A DNA stretch of 64,000 nucleotides from Antarcticibacterium sp. 1MA-6-2 (GCF_021535135.1 NZ_CP091036.1:372001-436000); one strand, 5' to 3'; shown: positions 1-9,595, counted from the first letter of the stretch. Notes: a model not told the origin generated them from the letters alone. Program-made: numbers and translations.

Positions 1-695
1 AGGCGTCCAGATTTCCGGGAAAACTGATGCAGGATCTGAATGGGAAAACCGTTATCCAAAGGACTTATGAAGCAGCCGTAAACACAGGGCTATTCCAGGA
101 AGTCTTTGTGGTGACTGATAGTGATATTATTTTTGAAGAGATAATCAGGAATGGTGGAAAAGCTATTAAAAGTAAACAGGAGCACGAATGTGGCAGCGAT
201 AGAATTGCTGAAGCGGTAGAAAACATGGACGTGGATATTGTACTTAATGTGCAGGGGGATGAGCCGCTAATTGATCATCAAAGCCTTCAAAAGTTGTTAC
301 AGGTTTTTGAAGGAGACACAGAAAAAAGAATAGACCTGGCATCACTTAAAACTCCTATGCACGAGAGTGAGGAAATCACTAATCCCAATAATGTAAAAGT
401 AATCACCAATAAAGACAATTTTGCTCTCTATTTTTCCAGGTTTCCGGTACCCTATCCCCGGGATACAGATGCGCGGGTGACTTACTATAAACATATTGGG
501 GTTTATGCCTTTAGAAAGCAGGCCTTAATGGATTTTCACCAGTTGCCAATGCTCTCCTTGGAGGCTGCGGAAAAGATTGAATGTATAAGATACCTTGAAT
601 ACGGAAAGAGTATTAAAATGGTGGAGACAGATTTTAGAGGAATAGGAATAGACACTGCTGAAGACCTTGAAAAAGCCAGAAAGCTTTTTAACTAA
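1..695 (+). CDS. kdsB: 3-deoxy-manno-octulosonate cytidylyltransferase (CMP-KDO synthetase), 5' end cut by window
   Basis: Activates KDO with CTP to CMP-KDO in the cytoplasm, for transfer onto lipid A. The frame is open from base 3 and already reads [12 protein letters not shown], the nucleotide-binding loop near the N-terminus of the family, so roughly a dozen residues lie outside the window and the ATG at 27 is internal. Further family motifs follow: [18 protein letters not shown] (metal/nucleotide site), ETPMH-like loop, [15 protein letters not shown] and [13 protein letters not shown] at the C-terminus. About 230 residues are visible, against a usual length near 245. The gene is followed by a long palindrome at 713-745 and then a convergent photolyase operon. 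The KDO-8-P phosphatase gene kdsC lies separately near 13 kb. Confidence 0.95.
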   Translation, partial: ASRFPGKLMQDLNGKTVIQRTYEAAVNTGLFQEVFVVTDSDIIFEEIIRNGGKAIKSKQEHECGSDRIAEAVENMDVDIVLNVQGDEPLIDHQSLQKLLQVFEGDTEKRIDLASLKTPMHESEEITNPNNVKVITNKDNFALYFSRFPVPYPRDTDARVTYYKHIGVYAFRKQALMDFHQLPMLSLEAAEKIECIRYLEYGKSIKMVETDFRGIGIDTAEDLEKARKLFN

Positions 696-712
696 GTTAT
701 TTGCTTCTTATA

Positions 713-745
713 AGACCTTACAGGTTTCTAAAACCTGTGAGGTCT
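713..745. repeat. 33-bp palindromic repeat (copy 1), possible bidirectional terminator
   Basis: Arms agaccttacaggttt and aaacctgtgaggtct pair around a 2-3 nt loop with one mismatch. It sits between the convergent ends of kdsB and the photolyase gene, so it could terminate both. A second copy with perfect 16-bp arms is at 63882-63914 upstream of hisG, which marks this as a dispersed repeat and not only a local terminator. Confidence 0.75.
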
Positions 746-760
746 ATCTAAAATTCTTCT

Positions 761-2062
761 CTAGGAAAGCCCCTCCTTATAAACTCGTAAAGCTCTTTCC
801 CGGGCTTCTTTATGATCAACTATAGGTGCAGGGTAAGCTGAAGTGTTGTATTCCCGAATCCATTTTTTTATATAAACATTGTCTTTATCAAATTTTTCTG
901 CCTGAGTCATAGGATTAAAAATTCTGAAGTAAGGTGCAGCGTCAACTCCGCTTCCGGCTCCCCATTGCCAGTTGCCCACATTAGAAGCCAGTTCATAATC
1001 TAAAAGTTTTTCAGCAAAGTAAGCCTCTCCCCAACGCCAATCTATGAGCAGGTGCTTGCATAAAAAGCTGGCAACCAGCATGCGTACCCGGTTGTGCATA
1101 AAACCAGTTGCATTCAACTGCCTCATTCCGGCATCCACTAAAGCATAGCTCATTTTTCCCATTTTCCACATCTTAAACTCCTCTTCATTATTTCTCCATT
1201 TTATTCGGTCATATTGGGGTTTAAAGGCTTCGGTAACGGTTTGAGGATAATGCCAGAGTATCTGCATAAAGAATTCACGCCAAATGAGCTCCTGTAAAAA
1301 CGTCTCATTCGGTTCAGCAACTGCTTTAGCTACAATAGTTCTAATGCCCACGGTCCCAAATCTTAAGTGCGGCCCTAGATGAGAAGTACCAGCTGCGGCA
1401 GGATCGTTTCGCTTTGCTTCATATTCATTTATTCGAGACGGGGAGACATCCAGCTCCGGAACCTTAATTTGAGATTCGGTAAAACCAATATCAGAAAGAC
1501 TTAAATCGGGGAGCTTAGAATGTTGTATGAGATTTTTAAAATGGACCTTAGAATCAAAAACTTCAAGCCCATTTGCCTTCAGGCGTTCTTTCCACAGCCG
1601 CATATATGGAGAATAAACAACGTACGGATCGCCATCCTTCTTTACAATTTCATTCTTTTCAAAAATTACCTGGTCCTTGTATGTTTGAAATTCAATTCCT
1701 TCCGAAGCAAGAAATTCAGCAATATCTCTGTCTCTCTTCCTGGCATAAGGTTCGTAATCGTGATTCGTAAAAACCTTCTTAATATTATAATCCTTTTGAA
1801 GCTGTTTAAATATTTCTTTTGGTTTTCCGTGATATAGTGCAATGGAGCTGTGGTATTCCTGAAGTTGATATCTTAATTTTTGAAGAATTTGATGAATAAA
1901 TGTAACTCTTGCGTCATCTTCTGGAAGACTGTCCAAAATTTCTGTGTCGAAGATGAAACTAAGCAGAACAGGCAATGAATTATTTAAAGCATGAAAAAAT
2001 CCAACATTGTCTTCCAGCCGAAGGTCACGTCTAAACCAGAAAATTGAAATAGGATCTTCCAT
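761..2062 (-). CDS. phrB: DNA photolyase / cryptochrome family
   Basis: Probable light-driven repair of cyclobutane pyrimidine dimers. The 433-residue protein opens with ISIFWFRRDLRLEDN, the start of the antenna-cofactor Rossmann domain (about residues 1-130). The FAD-binding helical domain follows: ELIWREFFMQILWHYP, HNRVRMLVASFLCKHLLIDWRWGEAYF, and ASNVGNWQWGAGSG with the tryptophan of the electron-transfer chain. It ends with the IFNPMTQAEKFD signature. It is somewhat shorter than E. coli PhrB but all core motifs are present. Its start codon overlaps the stop of the upstream SDR gene by one base, so the three genes from 3280 down to 761 are an operon. It contains several intact RCYGGY-type hexamers (1067, 1074, 1103, 1388), useful as controls for the indel motif described in the findings. 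Confidence 0.93.
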   Translation of the reverse strand: MEDPISIFWFRRDLRLEDNVGFFHALNNSLPVLLSFIFDTEILDSLPEDDARVTFIHQILQKLRYQLQEYHSSIALYHGKPKEIFKQLQKDYNIKKVFTNHDYEPYARKRDRDIAEFLASEGIEFQTYKDQVIFEKNEIVKKDGDPYVVYSPYMRLWKERLKANGLEVFDSKVHFKNLIQHSKLPDLSLSDIGFTESQIKVPELDVSPSRINEYEAKRNDPAAAGTSHLGPHLRFGTVGIRTIVAKAVAEPNETFLQELIWREFFMQILWHYPQTVTEAFKPQYDRIKWRNNEEEFKMWKMGKMSYALVDAGMRQLNATGFMHNRVRMLVASFLCKHLLIDWRWGEAYFAEKLLDYELASNVGNWQWGAGSGVDAAPYFRIFNPMTQAEKFDKDNVYIKKWIREYNTSAYPAPIVDHKEARERALRVYKEGLS

Positions 2063-2760
2063 TAATTTAAATTTATTGAAGATAATCCACCGTCTATACT
2101 AAGTATTTGGCCAGTCATCCAGTTACTATTTTCTGAAAGTAAAAATACTACCAGGTTCGCAATATCTTCAGGTTCTCCTATCCGTTTTAATGGATGTCTT
2201 GAATCCATTTTACTTTTTTTGTCTTCGCTTGACAAAATTTTTTGTGCCAGACTTGTATTGGTTAGAGAGGGAGCGATCACATTTACCCGGAATAGAGGGG
2301 CGTATTCCGCCGCCAAAGCTTTAGCAAAACCTTCAATTGCTCCTTTTGCTGCAGCAACACTTGTATGAAATGGCATACCAATTTTTACTGCTACAGTACT
2401 AAAAAAGACGAGGCTGGGATTTTTTGACCTTTTTAATTTTGGAATCAATGCCTGCACTACTTTTACAAGAGAAAAGAAATTAAGTTCCATGTCATATTGA
2501 AAATCTTTTATTTTCAACATTTTCAATGGCTTTAGGTTTATGCTACCGGGAAAATAAACCAATCCATCAAGACATTCCGGTAAATCGAGATCTTCAATAT
2601 TATCTGTCATGACATCAAAAGTATGATGTGTTATTTGTTGTTCCTGAAGCATTTCAGATGTACGGGAGGCTACAATAATATTATGGTCTTTGCTCAGAAT
2701 TTTAACGGTTTCAAATCCAATCCCATGGGAACCACCAATACAAAGGATATTCTTTTTCAT
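2062..2760 (-). CDS. short-chain dehydrogenase/reductase family protein lacking the catalytic Tyr
   Basis: The 232-residue protein has the SDR dinucleotide-binding start NILCIGGSHGIGFETV and the C-terminal VFLLSENSNWMTGQILSIDGG. The active-site serine is present (FFSTVAVKIG), but the YxxxK motif reads SVAAAKGA: the Lys is kept and the Tyr position is Val. I read this directly from the codons (ACA AGT GTT GCT GCA GCA AAA). Classical oxidoreductase chemistry is therefore doubtful; it may bind a nucleotide or act as a divergent SDR. It lies between an SRPBCC gene and the photolyase gene and is translationally coupled to the latter, suggesting a role linked to light response or DNA repair. That link is inference from position only. 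Confidence 0.85.
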   Translation of the reverse strand: MKKNILCIGGSHGIGFETVKILSKDHNIIVASRTSEMLQEQQITHHTFDVMTDNIEDLDLPECLDGLVYFPGSINLKPLKMLKIKDFQYDMELNFFSLVKVVQALIPKLKRSKNPSLVFFSTVAVKIGMPFHTSVAAAKGAIEGFAKALAAEYAPLFRVNVIAPSLTNTSLAQKILSSEDKKSKMDSRHPLKRIGEPEDIANLVVFLLSENSNWMTGQILSIDGGLSSINLN

Positions 2761-2788
2761 AAGTGAAATTTTTAAATAGTAGAACTTA

Positions 2789-3280
2789 CTATTTCGTGGT
2801 TATTCTCATTCTGCGGGATTTAAATTCACCAAAGAGTTCCTTTAATTTTTTCTCGCGGTAGTCAAATATTTCTTTTAGTTTGGGACCTACCAAAAAGGGA
2901 TGGACCATTTGACCCAAAATTCCAAATGGTAATTTGTAATCCACTATGTCTTCCATTTCCACCCCTCCTTCAATTTCTTTGAGGAAATGTTTGTGGTGCC
3001 ACAATGAATACGGTCCAAACCGCTGTTCGTCTACAAAATATTCCAAATCCTTAACATGTGTTATTTCTGTTACCCATTTTGTCTTTATTCCTGCAACAGG
3101 AGTAACAATATACTGAATGATCTGTCCGGGATACATTTTTCTTTCCGCTCCTCCAAGGATATTAAATCCCATATAATGGGGAGTAATTATTTTAAGATTT
3201 CCAGGGTCAGACAGGAAGTCCCAGGCCGCTTCCAGAGAAATCGGTAGTTGTTGTTTAGTTTGTAATCTATAGAGTTTCAT
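2789..3280 (-). CDS. SRPBCC family (START-like) protein
   Basis: A 163-residue protein with the pattern of ligand-binding SRPBCC/polyketide-cyclase-like folds: an N-terminal strand KLYRLQTKQQLPIS, then LEAAWDFLSDPGNLKIITP, and later FGPYSLWHHKHFLKEI and MEDIVDYKLPFGILG. There is no signal peptide, so it is cytoplasmic. It is first in the operon with the SDR and photolyase genes (28 bp to the next start). A minus-strand TAnnTTTG element occurs about 20 bp upstream of the ATG (plus-strand 3297-3304). The ligand is unknown. Confidence 0.85.
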   Translation of the reverse strand: MKLYRLQTKQQLPISLEAAWDFLSDPGNLKIITPHYMGFNILGGAERKMYPGQIIQYIVTPVAGIKTKWVTEITHVKDLEYFVDEQRFGPYSLWHHKHFLKEIEGGVEMEDIVDYKLPFGILGQMVHPFLVGPKLKEIFDYREKKLKELFGEFKSRRMRITTK

Positions 3281-3415
3281 AATAAAATGTCAGAAACAAA
3301 AATAAGGCATTAATTGTTTAAATAAAATATAATAAAGTTAAACAAAAAATAATTTTCCTGATTATCAGGATATTGGTCTAACTGTGTATATTTGATTAAA
3401 CAAACTCAGTTTATT

Positions 3416-4270
3416 ATGAAAAACTTTATTTTATTCCTTTTTGCAGGAGTAGTTTCTATTGGGGCAGGAGCACAAATCCAAACTCCCCAGCCAAGCCCTT
3501 CAACCAAAATAGAACAAAAGGTAGGCCTTACAGATGTTACTCTTGAATATTCCCGACCGGGCATGAGAGGCCGTGAAATTTTTGGAAACCTGGTTCCTTA
3601 TGGGGAAGTTTGGCGCACGGGTGCTAATGAAAATACTAAAATTACATTTAGTGATGAAGTGGAAATATCAGGAAATAAATTACCTGCCGGGATTTATGCT
3701 ATTTACACCCGTCCACAACAAGGTGCCTGGGAGGTAATGTTTTACAGTGATGCAACAAATTGGGGAAACCCACAGGAGTGGGATGAAAGTAAAGTAGCCT
3801 TGAAAGCTACAGCCCAGGTAAGCCAGCTTCCTTTTGAAATGGAAACTTTTACAATATTCCTTGATGATTTAAAACATGACTCTGCTGTATTAAACATTGT
3901 GTGGGAGAACACCGTGGCCTCCCTTCCCATCAATTTTCCTACAGATGCAAAAGCTATGGCAAGTATAGAAAAAACTATGAGTGGAGCTGAGCTTAAGGCT
4001 AATGATTATTTTGCGGCGGCAACATATTATCACGATACCAATAAAGATAATAAGCAAGCTTTGGAATGGGTAAATAAGGCCATTGAAATGCAGGCAGAAA
4101 ATACACCGTTTTGGATGCTGCGAAAAAAATCTCTTATTCAGGCAGATCTTGGAATGAAGAAGGAAGCCATTGCTACGGCCAAACTTTCTTTAGAAGCATC
4201 CAAAAAAGCAAACAATGCTGATTATGTAAAGATGAATGAAGATTCATTGAAAAAATGGGGAGCTAACTAA
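3416..4270 (+). CDS. secreted DUF2911 domain protein with TPR-like C-terminus
   Basis: I use ATG 3416; an in-frame TTG at 3392 falls on a TATATTTG promoter-like element (3387-3394), so it is probably upstream of the transcript start. The N-terminus MKNFILFLFAGVVSIGAGAQ is a signal peptide. Residues about 25-165 match DUF2911 (VTLEYSRPGMRGREIFG, YGEVWRTGANENTKITF, LPAGIYAIYTRP). The last 90 residues look like TPR helices (AATYYHD, ALEWVNKAIEMQAENTPFWMLRKKSL, AIATAKLSLEASKKA). The function of DUF2911 is unknown; a periplasmic location is likely. Confidence 0.88.
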   Translation: MKNFILFLFAGVVSIGAGAQIQTPQPSPSTKIEQKVGLTDVTLEYSRPGMRGREIFGNLVPYGEVWRTGANENTKITFSDEVEISGNKLPAGIYAIYTRPQQGAWEVMFYSDATNWGNPQEWDESKVALKATAQVSQLPFEMETFTIFLDDLKHDSAVLNIVWENTVASLPINFPTDAKAMASIEKTMSGAELKANDYFAAATYYHDTNKDNKQALEWVNKAIEMQAENTPFWMLRKKSLIQADLGMKKEAIATAKLSLEASKKANNADYVKMNEDSLKKWGAN

Positions 4271-4285
4271 TAAATTTTGAGAAAC

Positions 4286-4316
4286 AAAAAGACCTGCCCG
4301 CTTACAGGTTTTTTGT
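4286..4316 (+). terminator. rho-independent terminator of the DUF2911 gene
   Basis: Stem ACCTG/CAGGT extended by A:T pairs, followed by TTTTTTG, 15-45 bp after the stop codon. It lies between convergent genes. Confidence 0.6.
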
Positions 4317-4328
4317 TTTAGTATACCT

Positions 4329-5306
4329 TTAGTTGTACTCCAAATTAATCTTTTTTCGGATATTGTCCAGAGTTTCGATAAGCAAAAGACTCATATCAAA
4401 AGTCATTATATCGCTCTCCATCTTCCTTTGTTTCAGCATTTCCTGCACGTGTTCAGCTTCAAAACTGTAACCTATAGTTTTAACATCAAAAGTTTTTCTT
4501 TCTTCCTGTTCTTCTGTTTGAATTAAAATTTCCGTGGGTGCATAAAATCGTGTTACCAGGGTGACAACAGCTTTTTCAAATTTTATTACAGCTGTTGTTG
4601 GTAAGTTTTTGTTTATGGCGCTGGATAAATGAGCAACTGCCCCTTCTTTATAATTAAATTTAATATCGCAGGTTTCATCTACCCCAGTTTCACAAAGCAA
4701 TGCACTTGCATCAATTTCATCCGGCCTTCCCAGCAAGCTTAAAGCTGCAAAAACGGGATAAATTCCTATATCCAGGAGACTACCTCCACCAAGGCTTTTG
4801 TTATAGAGTCTTTTCTTAGGTAAATATTGAGCTGCAAATCCAAAATCGGCTTTAAATTCTTTAATTTTTCCAAAAGTTTCTTCCTTTACAATTTTAAGAA
4901 GATATTTATAATGGGGCAGGAAATAGGTCCAGAGAGCTTCCATAAGAAAAACATTTTTTTCCTTTGCCACACTTATCATTTCTTTTACCTGCTCCAGGTT
5001 CATTGCAAAAGGTTTTTCACATAGTACAGCTTTGGAATGCTTCAGACAAAGAAGTGTGTGCTCATAATGGAATACGTGAGGAGTTGCTATGTAGACAACA
5101 TCCAATTCTTCATTTTTAAGCATAGCTTCATAACTGCCATAACTGTGTGCGATTTTGTGTGTTGCGGCGAACTCTTCAGCTTTTATTTTAGACCTGCTTG
5201 CTACGGCAAACAGTTCAGCATCTTCAACAGTAGCAAGGTCGCTCACGAACTTATGGGCAATATTTCCGGGACCCAGAATTCCCCATTTAATTGTTTTCTT
5301 TTGCAT
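4329..5306 (-). CDS. Gfo/Idh/MocA family NAD(P)-dependent oxidoreductase
   Basis: A 325-residue sugar/inositol dehydrogenase-like enzyme. The N-terminal Rossmann motif is KWGILGPGNIAHKF. The EKP motif (VLCEKPFAMNLEQ) supplies the catalytic Lys typical of the family, and GGGSLLDIGIYPVFAALSLLG is the conserved loop after the substrate site. There is no signal peptide. Its start overlaps the end of the symporter gene by 20 bp, so it is the last gene of a symporter/deacetylase operon and probably acts on the imported compound or a derivative. The substrate cannot be read from sequence. Confidence 0.9.
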   Translation of the reverse strand: MQKKTIKWGILGPGNIAHKFVSDLATVEDAELFAVASRSKIKAEEFAATHKIAHSYGSYEAMLKNEELDVVYIATPHVFHYEHTLLCLKHSKAVLCEKPFAMNLEQVKEMISVAKEKNVFLMEALWTYFLPHYKYLLKIVKEETFGKIKEFKADFGFAAQYLPKKRLYNKSLGGGSLLDIGIYPVFAALSLLGRPDEIDASALLCETGVDETCDIKFNYKEGAVAHLSSAINKNLPTTAVIKFEKAVVTLVTRFYAPTEILIQTEEQEERKTFDVKTIGYSFEAEHVQEMLKQRKMESDIMTFDMSLLLIETLDNIRKKINLEYN

Positions 5307-6996
5307 TATCTTTTTTTGGAGAATATATTAATATTTGAAGGATTAAAGCTAATATGATCACAAGTCCGCAGCCAAAAAGATTAAGCCATAAATACTCCAT
5401 TACGTCATTGTAATAGACAATTAGAACCACGATCTGGGTTATTAAAGCTGCAATAAAAACAGCGTTACTCTGAACGTAAGTGATGAAAAAGGCCAGTAAG
5501 AATATTCCCAGGACATTTCCATAGAAGATAGAACCAATAATATTAACCAATTGAATTAAATTATCAAAGAGACTGGCAAAGCTGGCGAACAGGATAGCTA
5601 TAATTCCCCAACCCAACGTAAATAATTTCGAGGCTTTTACGTAATGGCCTTCTGATCTATTTTCACGGTTACGTTTATAGAGATCAATGGTCGTAGTGGA
5701 GGCCAGTGCATTAAGTTCAGATGCAGTAGAGGACATAGCAGCAGAAAGAATTACTGCGAGCAATAAACCTATTAAACCTTTTGGTAAATTATTCAGAATA
5801 AAATGGATAAACACGTAATCTTTATCATTGGTTTCCATTTTATCATTTGCGGCTTTTATTAATTCCTTTGCCTGCTCACGATTTTCCTTTTCCTTTTCAT
5901 TAAGTTCCCGAAGGTCATTTCTAAATTTTTCCTGATTTGTTGCAAGATTAGAATTTATCCTTTGCCCATAGTTAATTGTAAGCTCCTGTTGTTGTTTTTG
6001 TAATTCCCGGTTTTCTTCGACGAGCACCTCATACTCTGCAGAATATGGAGACTCCATAACGGCTTCAGTTGCCGCAGGATTAAAGTTGAGTGGAGACTGA
6101 TTGAACTGGTAGAATACAAAGACCATAACTCCTACGAGTAAAATAAAGAACTGCATAGGTACCTTCAGCAAGCCATTAAAGATCATTCCCAGTTGCATTT
6201 CTCTCATAGACCTGCTTATGAGATATCGTTGTACCTGACTTTGATCTGTCCCGAAGTAGGAGAGGGCAAGGAAAGTTCCTCCAATAATACCACTCCAAAA
6301 TGTGTATCGATTATTCAGGTCAAATGAGAAATCCAGAATATCCATTTTTCCGCTGGCTCCAGCTATTTCCAGTGCATTAGTGAAGTTAATATTGGCAGGT
6401 AAATAGCTAACAATAAGAAAGAATGCAATTAACATTCCCCCAAAAATGACCCCCATTTGGTATTTCTGAGTGACATTTACAGCTTTAGTACCACCCGAAA
6501 CGGTATAGATAATTACGAGTACCCCAATTATCACCGTGAGAAAGTTCAGATTCCAACCTAGTACTGCAGAAAGTATGATGGCAGGCGCAAAAATGGTGAT
6601 CCCTGCCGAAAGGCCTCTTTGTATAAGAAACAGAATGGCAGTAAGGGTACGGGTTTTTAAGTCAAACCGGGACTCTAAGTATTCATAGGCAGTGTAAACG
6701 TTCAGGCGATGGTAAATAGGGATAAATACCATACAAATTATTACCATTGCAATGGGAAGTCCAAAATAAAATTGAACAAAACCCATACCATCGTGATAAG
6801 CCTGGCCGGGAGTAGATAAAAAAGTGATAGCGCTGGCTTGTGTTGCCATTACCGAAAGTCCAATGGTCCACCATTCGGCTTCATTTCCTCCCCGGATGTA
6901 GTCCTGGACATTTCGGCTGCCCCGAGTTTTATAAACGCCGTAGCTTACAATAAATATTAAGGTTAGGATGAGAACTACCCAGTCTAATTCCTGCAT
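5287..6996 (-). CDS. sodium:solute symporter (SSS family) with a coiled-coil insertion
   Basis: A 569-residue inner-membrane protein with many hydrophobic segments and SSS motifs: YIRGGNEAEWWTIGLSVMATQASAITFLSTPGQAYHDG at the N-terminus and GTDQSQVQRYLISRS in the middle. Typical members bring in sugars, sialic acid, proline or similar solutes with Na+. A charged segment of about 70 residues (roughly 320-390), beginning EYEVLVEENRELQKQQQEL, is rich in Glu, Lys, Gln and Asn and should form a coiled coil between transmembrane helices. It is followed by PKGLIGLLLAVILSAAMSSTASELNALAS. The gene is one base downstream of the stop of a 35-residue membrane peptide gene and overlaps the dehydrogenase gene. 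Confidence 0.93.
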   Translation of the reverse strand: MQELDWVVLILTLIFIVSYGVYKTRGSRNVQDYIRGGNEAEWWTIGLSVMATQASAITFLSTPGQAYHDGMGFVQFYFGLPIAMVIICMVFIPIYHRLNVYTAYEYLESRFDLKTRTLTAILFLIQRGLSAGITIFAPAIILSAVLGWNLNFLTVIIGVLVIIYTVSGGTKAVNVTQKYQMGVIFGGMLIAFFLIVSYLPANINFTNALEIAGASGKMDILDFSFDLNNRYTFWSGIIGGTFLALSYFGTDQSQVQRYLISRSMREMQLGMIFNGLLKVPMQFFILLVGVMVFVFYQFNQSPLNFNPAATEAVMESPYSAEYEVLVEENRELQKQQQELTINYGQRINSNLATNQEKFRNDLRELNEKEKENREQAKELIKAANDKMETNDKDYVFIHFILNNLPKGLIGLLLAVILSAAMSSTASELNALASTTTIDLYKRNRENRSEGHYVKASKLFTLGWGIIAILFASFASLFDNLIQLVNIIGSIFYGNVLGIFLLAFFITYVQSNAVFIAALITQIVVLIVYYNDVMEYLWLNLFGCGLVIILALILQILIYSPKKDNAKENN

Positions 6997-6997
6997 C

Positions 6998-7105
6998 CTA
7001 AGTAAAGATTTTCATTAAGAGATAAAAAACCGCGATGTAACCTGCGTTGGCTGCCAGTACTATGGTATAGGACCTTTTCCAGATATATTTTTTTGACTGT
7101 TCCAT
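6998..7105 (-). CDS. small single-pass membrane protein (35 aa) in the symporter operon
   Basis: Reads MEQSKKYIWKRSYTIVLA then ANAGYIAVFYLLMKIFT: a basic head and one hydrophobic segment of about 20 residues. Its ATG overlaps the stop of the deacetylase gene by one base, and its stop is one base before the symporter ATG, so it fits exactly in the operon. The size, charge pattern and coupling to both neighbours argue for a real gene. It may be a small subunit or assembly factor for the symporter; no known family is recognised. Confidence 0.7.
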   Translation of the reverse strand: MEQSKKYIWKRSYTIVLAANAGYIAVFYLLMKIFT

Positions 7106-9595
7106 TACTTTCCCAGGGAAACTATATTGGCAAAAAGCCGGAATGCACCGGGAACCCCATCAGGAAACTGTCTAAAGAAGCTTAATCCGGTATAAACAAA
7201 ATATCCTTTCCCGTATGGAGCTACCAAAAGAGCACCTTCTTTGGGAGTTTCGTTTTTGTCATTGATTGAAAGAATGGGTGTAAATTCAGGTGCCCATTCA
7301 TCGGCAAAATAAAGACCTCTTTCCTGGACCCAACCTTTAAAATCTTCTGAACTTATTTTATTGGGAACATTAAGTATAGGATGTTCCGGGGTTAGAAAAC
7401 GTACTTCTGCATTTTCTTCTGTAACCCTATCTCTCGATATTTGTAAATTATAAGGCGCAACAGGATTTACCAGTATTCCGCGGTTTGTATTATATTGAAC
7501 TACCACAGTCCCACCTCCCTTTACGTAGTCAAAAAGTTCATTTTGAACATATTTTAAAGCATCTACCGTGTTGTAGGCTCTTATCCCCAAAATGACAGCA
7601 TCAAAACCTGAAAGTGATTGTGAAGAGATACCTGCAGGATCCAGCCTAACAACATCGTAACCAATTTGCTCCATACTTTGAGGTACTACATCGCCTGCAC
7701 CTTCAATAAAAGCAATCTTTTCACCCTTCTTTTTAATGTCGAGTTTTACCAGTTTTGCCTTTGCAGGAAGAAGAATGGATTGCTGCGGAATATGCCCGTA
7801 ATTAAGATTGACCATTTCTTTTCCAAATGTTTCATCTTCTATAGTTACCTCAGGAATTAAGTCGCTTTCATTTTGTCCAGGGGGAGGAGTAACAGTAAAA
7901 TTTACTGTAAAACCCGCACCTTTTTCTGAAATATTAAAAGGTACGCTGGAAGGTGATATTTGCCAATCTTTGGAAGCTTTTAATTTAATATCTCCCGAAA
8001 TATTGGCCTGTCCTGCCAAAATGCTTACCGGAACAGTTTTTTGCTCTTCATTTGAAAATATTAAAACCTTGTCAACTAATGCAACTGAAACGGGTGGAAT
8101 AACCTGGAATGGCTGATAAACTTCTCCTTCTACAGGATCATTAAATTTATAAACAACAGGTTTTTCAAATGGGATTACCTCTCCATTTATCATAACATTA
8201 AAATAGGCGGTAAGAGCAGGAGGATTTTCAGGTTTTCCCACCAGGCTTAGATCATCAACCTGATATTTTCCTATAGTTCCTTTTTCTTTTAACCAATATG
8301 GGGAAGTGTATTGTATATCCCTGGGTATTGTGTAATTTATTTCTCCTTTCCAGTCCTCATTATTTTCGAGACTTTGTGCTGGGGATAACTTTTCTTCTCC
8401 GGGATTAATTTCTACTGTTACGAGTTCCATTTTCCCAGGACTACGATTAATAGCTTCAAGCTCCAGCGTTATTTGTTTTCCTGGAACTGCACTTTGAGAT
8501 TGGGCTGTGGCTTCAAGGAAAAGACTAAGCACTGGCAGCAATAATTTCTTGAATTTCTTTAGATTTTATTTTTTTCCAATGTTCATCTTCAAGCTTTTGT
8601 ATTAGGGAATAAGCTTTAACCAATCCCGGTAAACTGGCAGCAGGTTTTTGAAAATCAAAATTTTTCTCAACTTCCAGAAGTATTTTTCCAATTTCTTTTC
8701 CGCCTTTAAGTCTGTTCCAGGAGGTGTCAATCCCCGCGAAAACAGATTTTGCATCAGCAGGTAGTTCTCCTTTGATCAATTCCAGATATTCCGGTTGGGA
8801 GCCTCGACTGCCTTACTTCCAAATCCCTGGGATTGATGTTGGCTTCGGCTTAAAGCTGCAATTTCCGGATTTGACAGCCCGAGTAAAGGAAAATATACTC
8901 CTGTGTCAAATTCAAGATAATTAGTTTTAACTGCTTTTTTAAACTCTTCTTCGCTTCCGTAAAACCAGGGGGAAGTATTAAAAAAGAGCCTTTTTGGGCT
9001 AAATGTTGTTGTTAACTTGAGTTGATCAGGGAAAGAAGTTTGATTTCCGGCCAGTTCAAAAGCTTCAGTACTTAGTAGGGCTGAGGCTGTATGTTGGCCG
9101 TGGGTATCTCCGGAAGTGCGATGGTTGAACCTAGTTTATTACAACATCGGGTTTAAATTTTCTTATTGCCCATACTACATCTCCCAGAACCTCCTTACTG
9201 TTCCAGAATTCCATGGCTTCTTCTGGAGTTTTGGTGTAGCCAAAGTCTATAGCACGGGTAAACATTTGTTCTCCACCGTCTATTCTTCTTGCTTCTAGCA
9301 GTTCCTGTGTCCTAATAACTCCCAAAAGCTCCTGTAACTCGGCACCTATTAAGTTTTGTCCTCCATCCCCGCGTGTAATAGACAGGTAGCTAAGTACGGC
9401 ATGAATGTCATTGGCAAACCAGGAAATTAGTCTGGTGTTTTCATCATCCGGGTGTGCAGCTACATATAAAACGGAACCAAGAAAATTCAGTTTTTTAATT
9501 GCCTGATATATTTCGGCTGAATTAAGCTTTTGTGGGGTCTGTCCCTGGGTAACAAAGAATAGGAGACAAAAAGAGAGGGTTAGAAGTTTACGCAT
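7105..9595 (-). CDS. secreted PIG-L (LmbE-like) deacetylase, split by three frameshifts in this sequence
   Basis: Starts at 9595 with a signal peptide (MRKLLTLSFCLLFFVTQGQ) and the LmbE/PIG-L zinc motif AAHPDDENTRLISWFAN. It continues through three frames to 7105, about 830 residues in all. Indels: near 9129-9135 (after KPDVVIN, frame resumes RFNHRTSGDTHGQH with the conserved HGQH zinc motif), near 8810-8815 (GFGS to GSRGSQPEYLELIKG) and near 8524-8531 (EIIAAS to LFLEATAQ). The C-terminal half contains beta-sandwich sequence and a DJ-1/ThuA-like segment (AFIEGAGDVVPQSMEQIGY, FDAVILGIRAY, GGGTVVVQYN). It probably deacetylates an N-acetylated sugar outside the cytoplasm and feeds the downstream symporter. 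Long open stretches in each frame argue against an old pseudogene. Confidence 0.82.

Noticed and set aside
1520..1837. 105-aa ORF on the plus strand inside the photolyase gene
   Set aside because: Shadow of the minus-strand gene with no start context or family resemblance; the same applies to the other long antisense frames, such as 53762-54556 opposite lpxD.
7105..9595. Three separate genes (9595-9131, 8779-8525, 8541-7105)
   Set aside because: The intervening sequence continues the same protein in shifted frames with conserved zinc and domain motifs, so it is one gene with indels.
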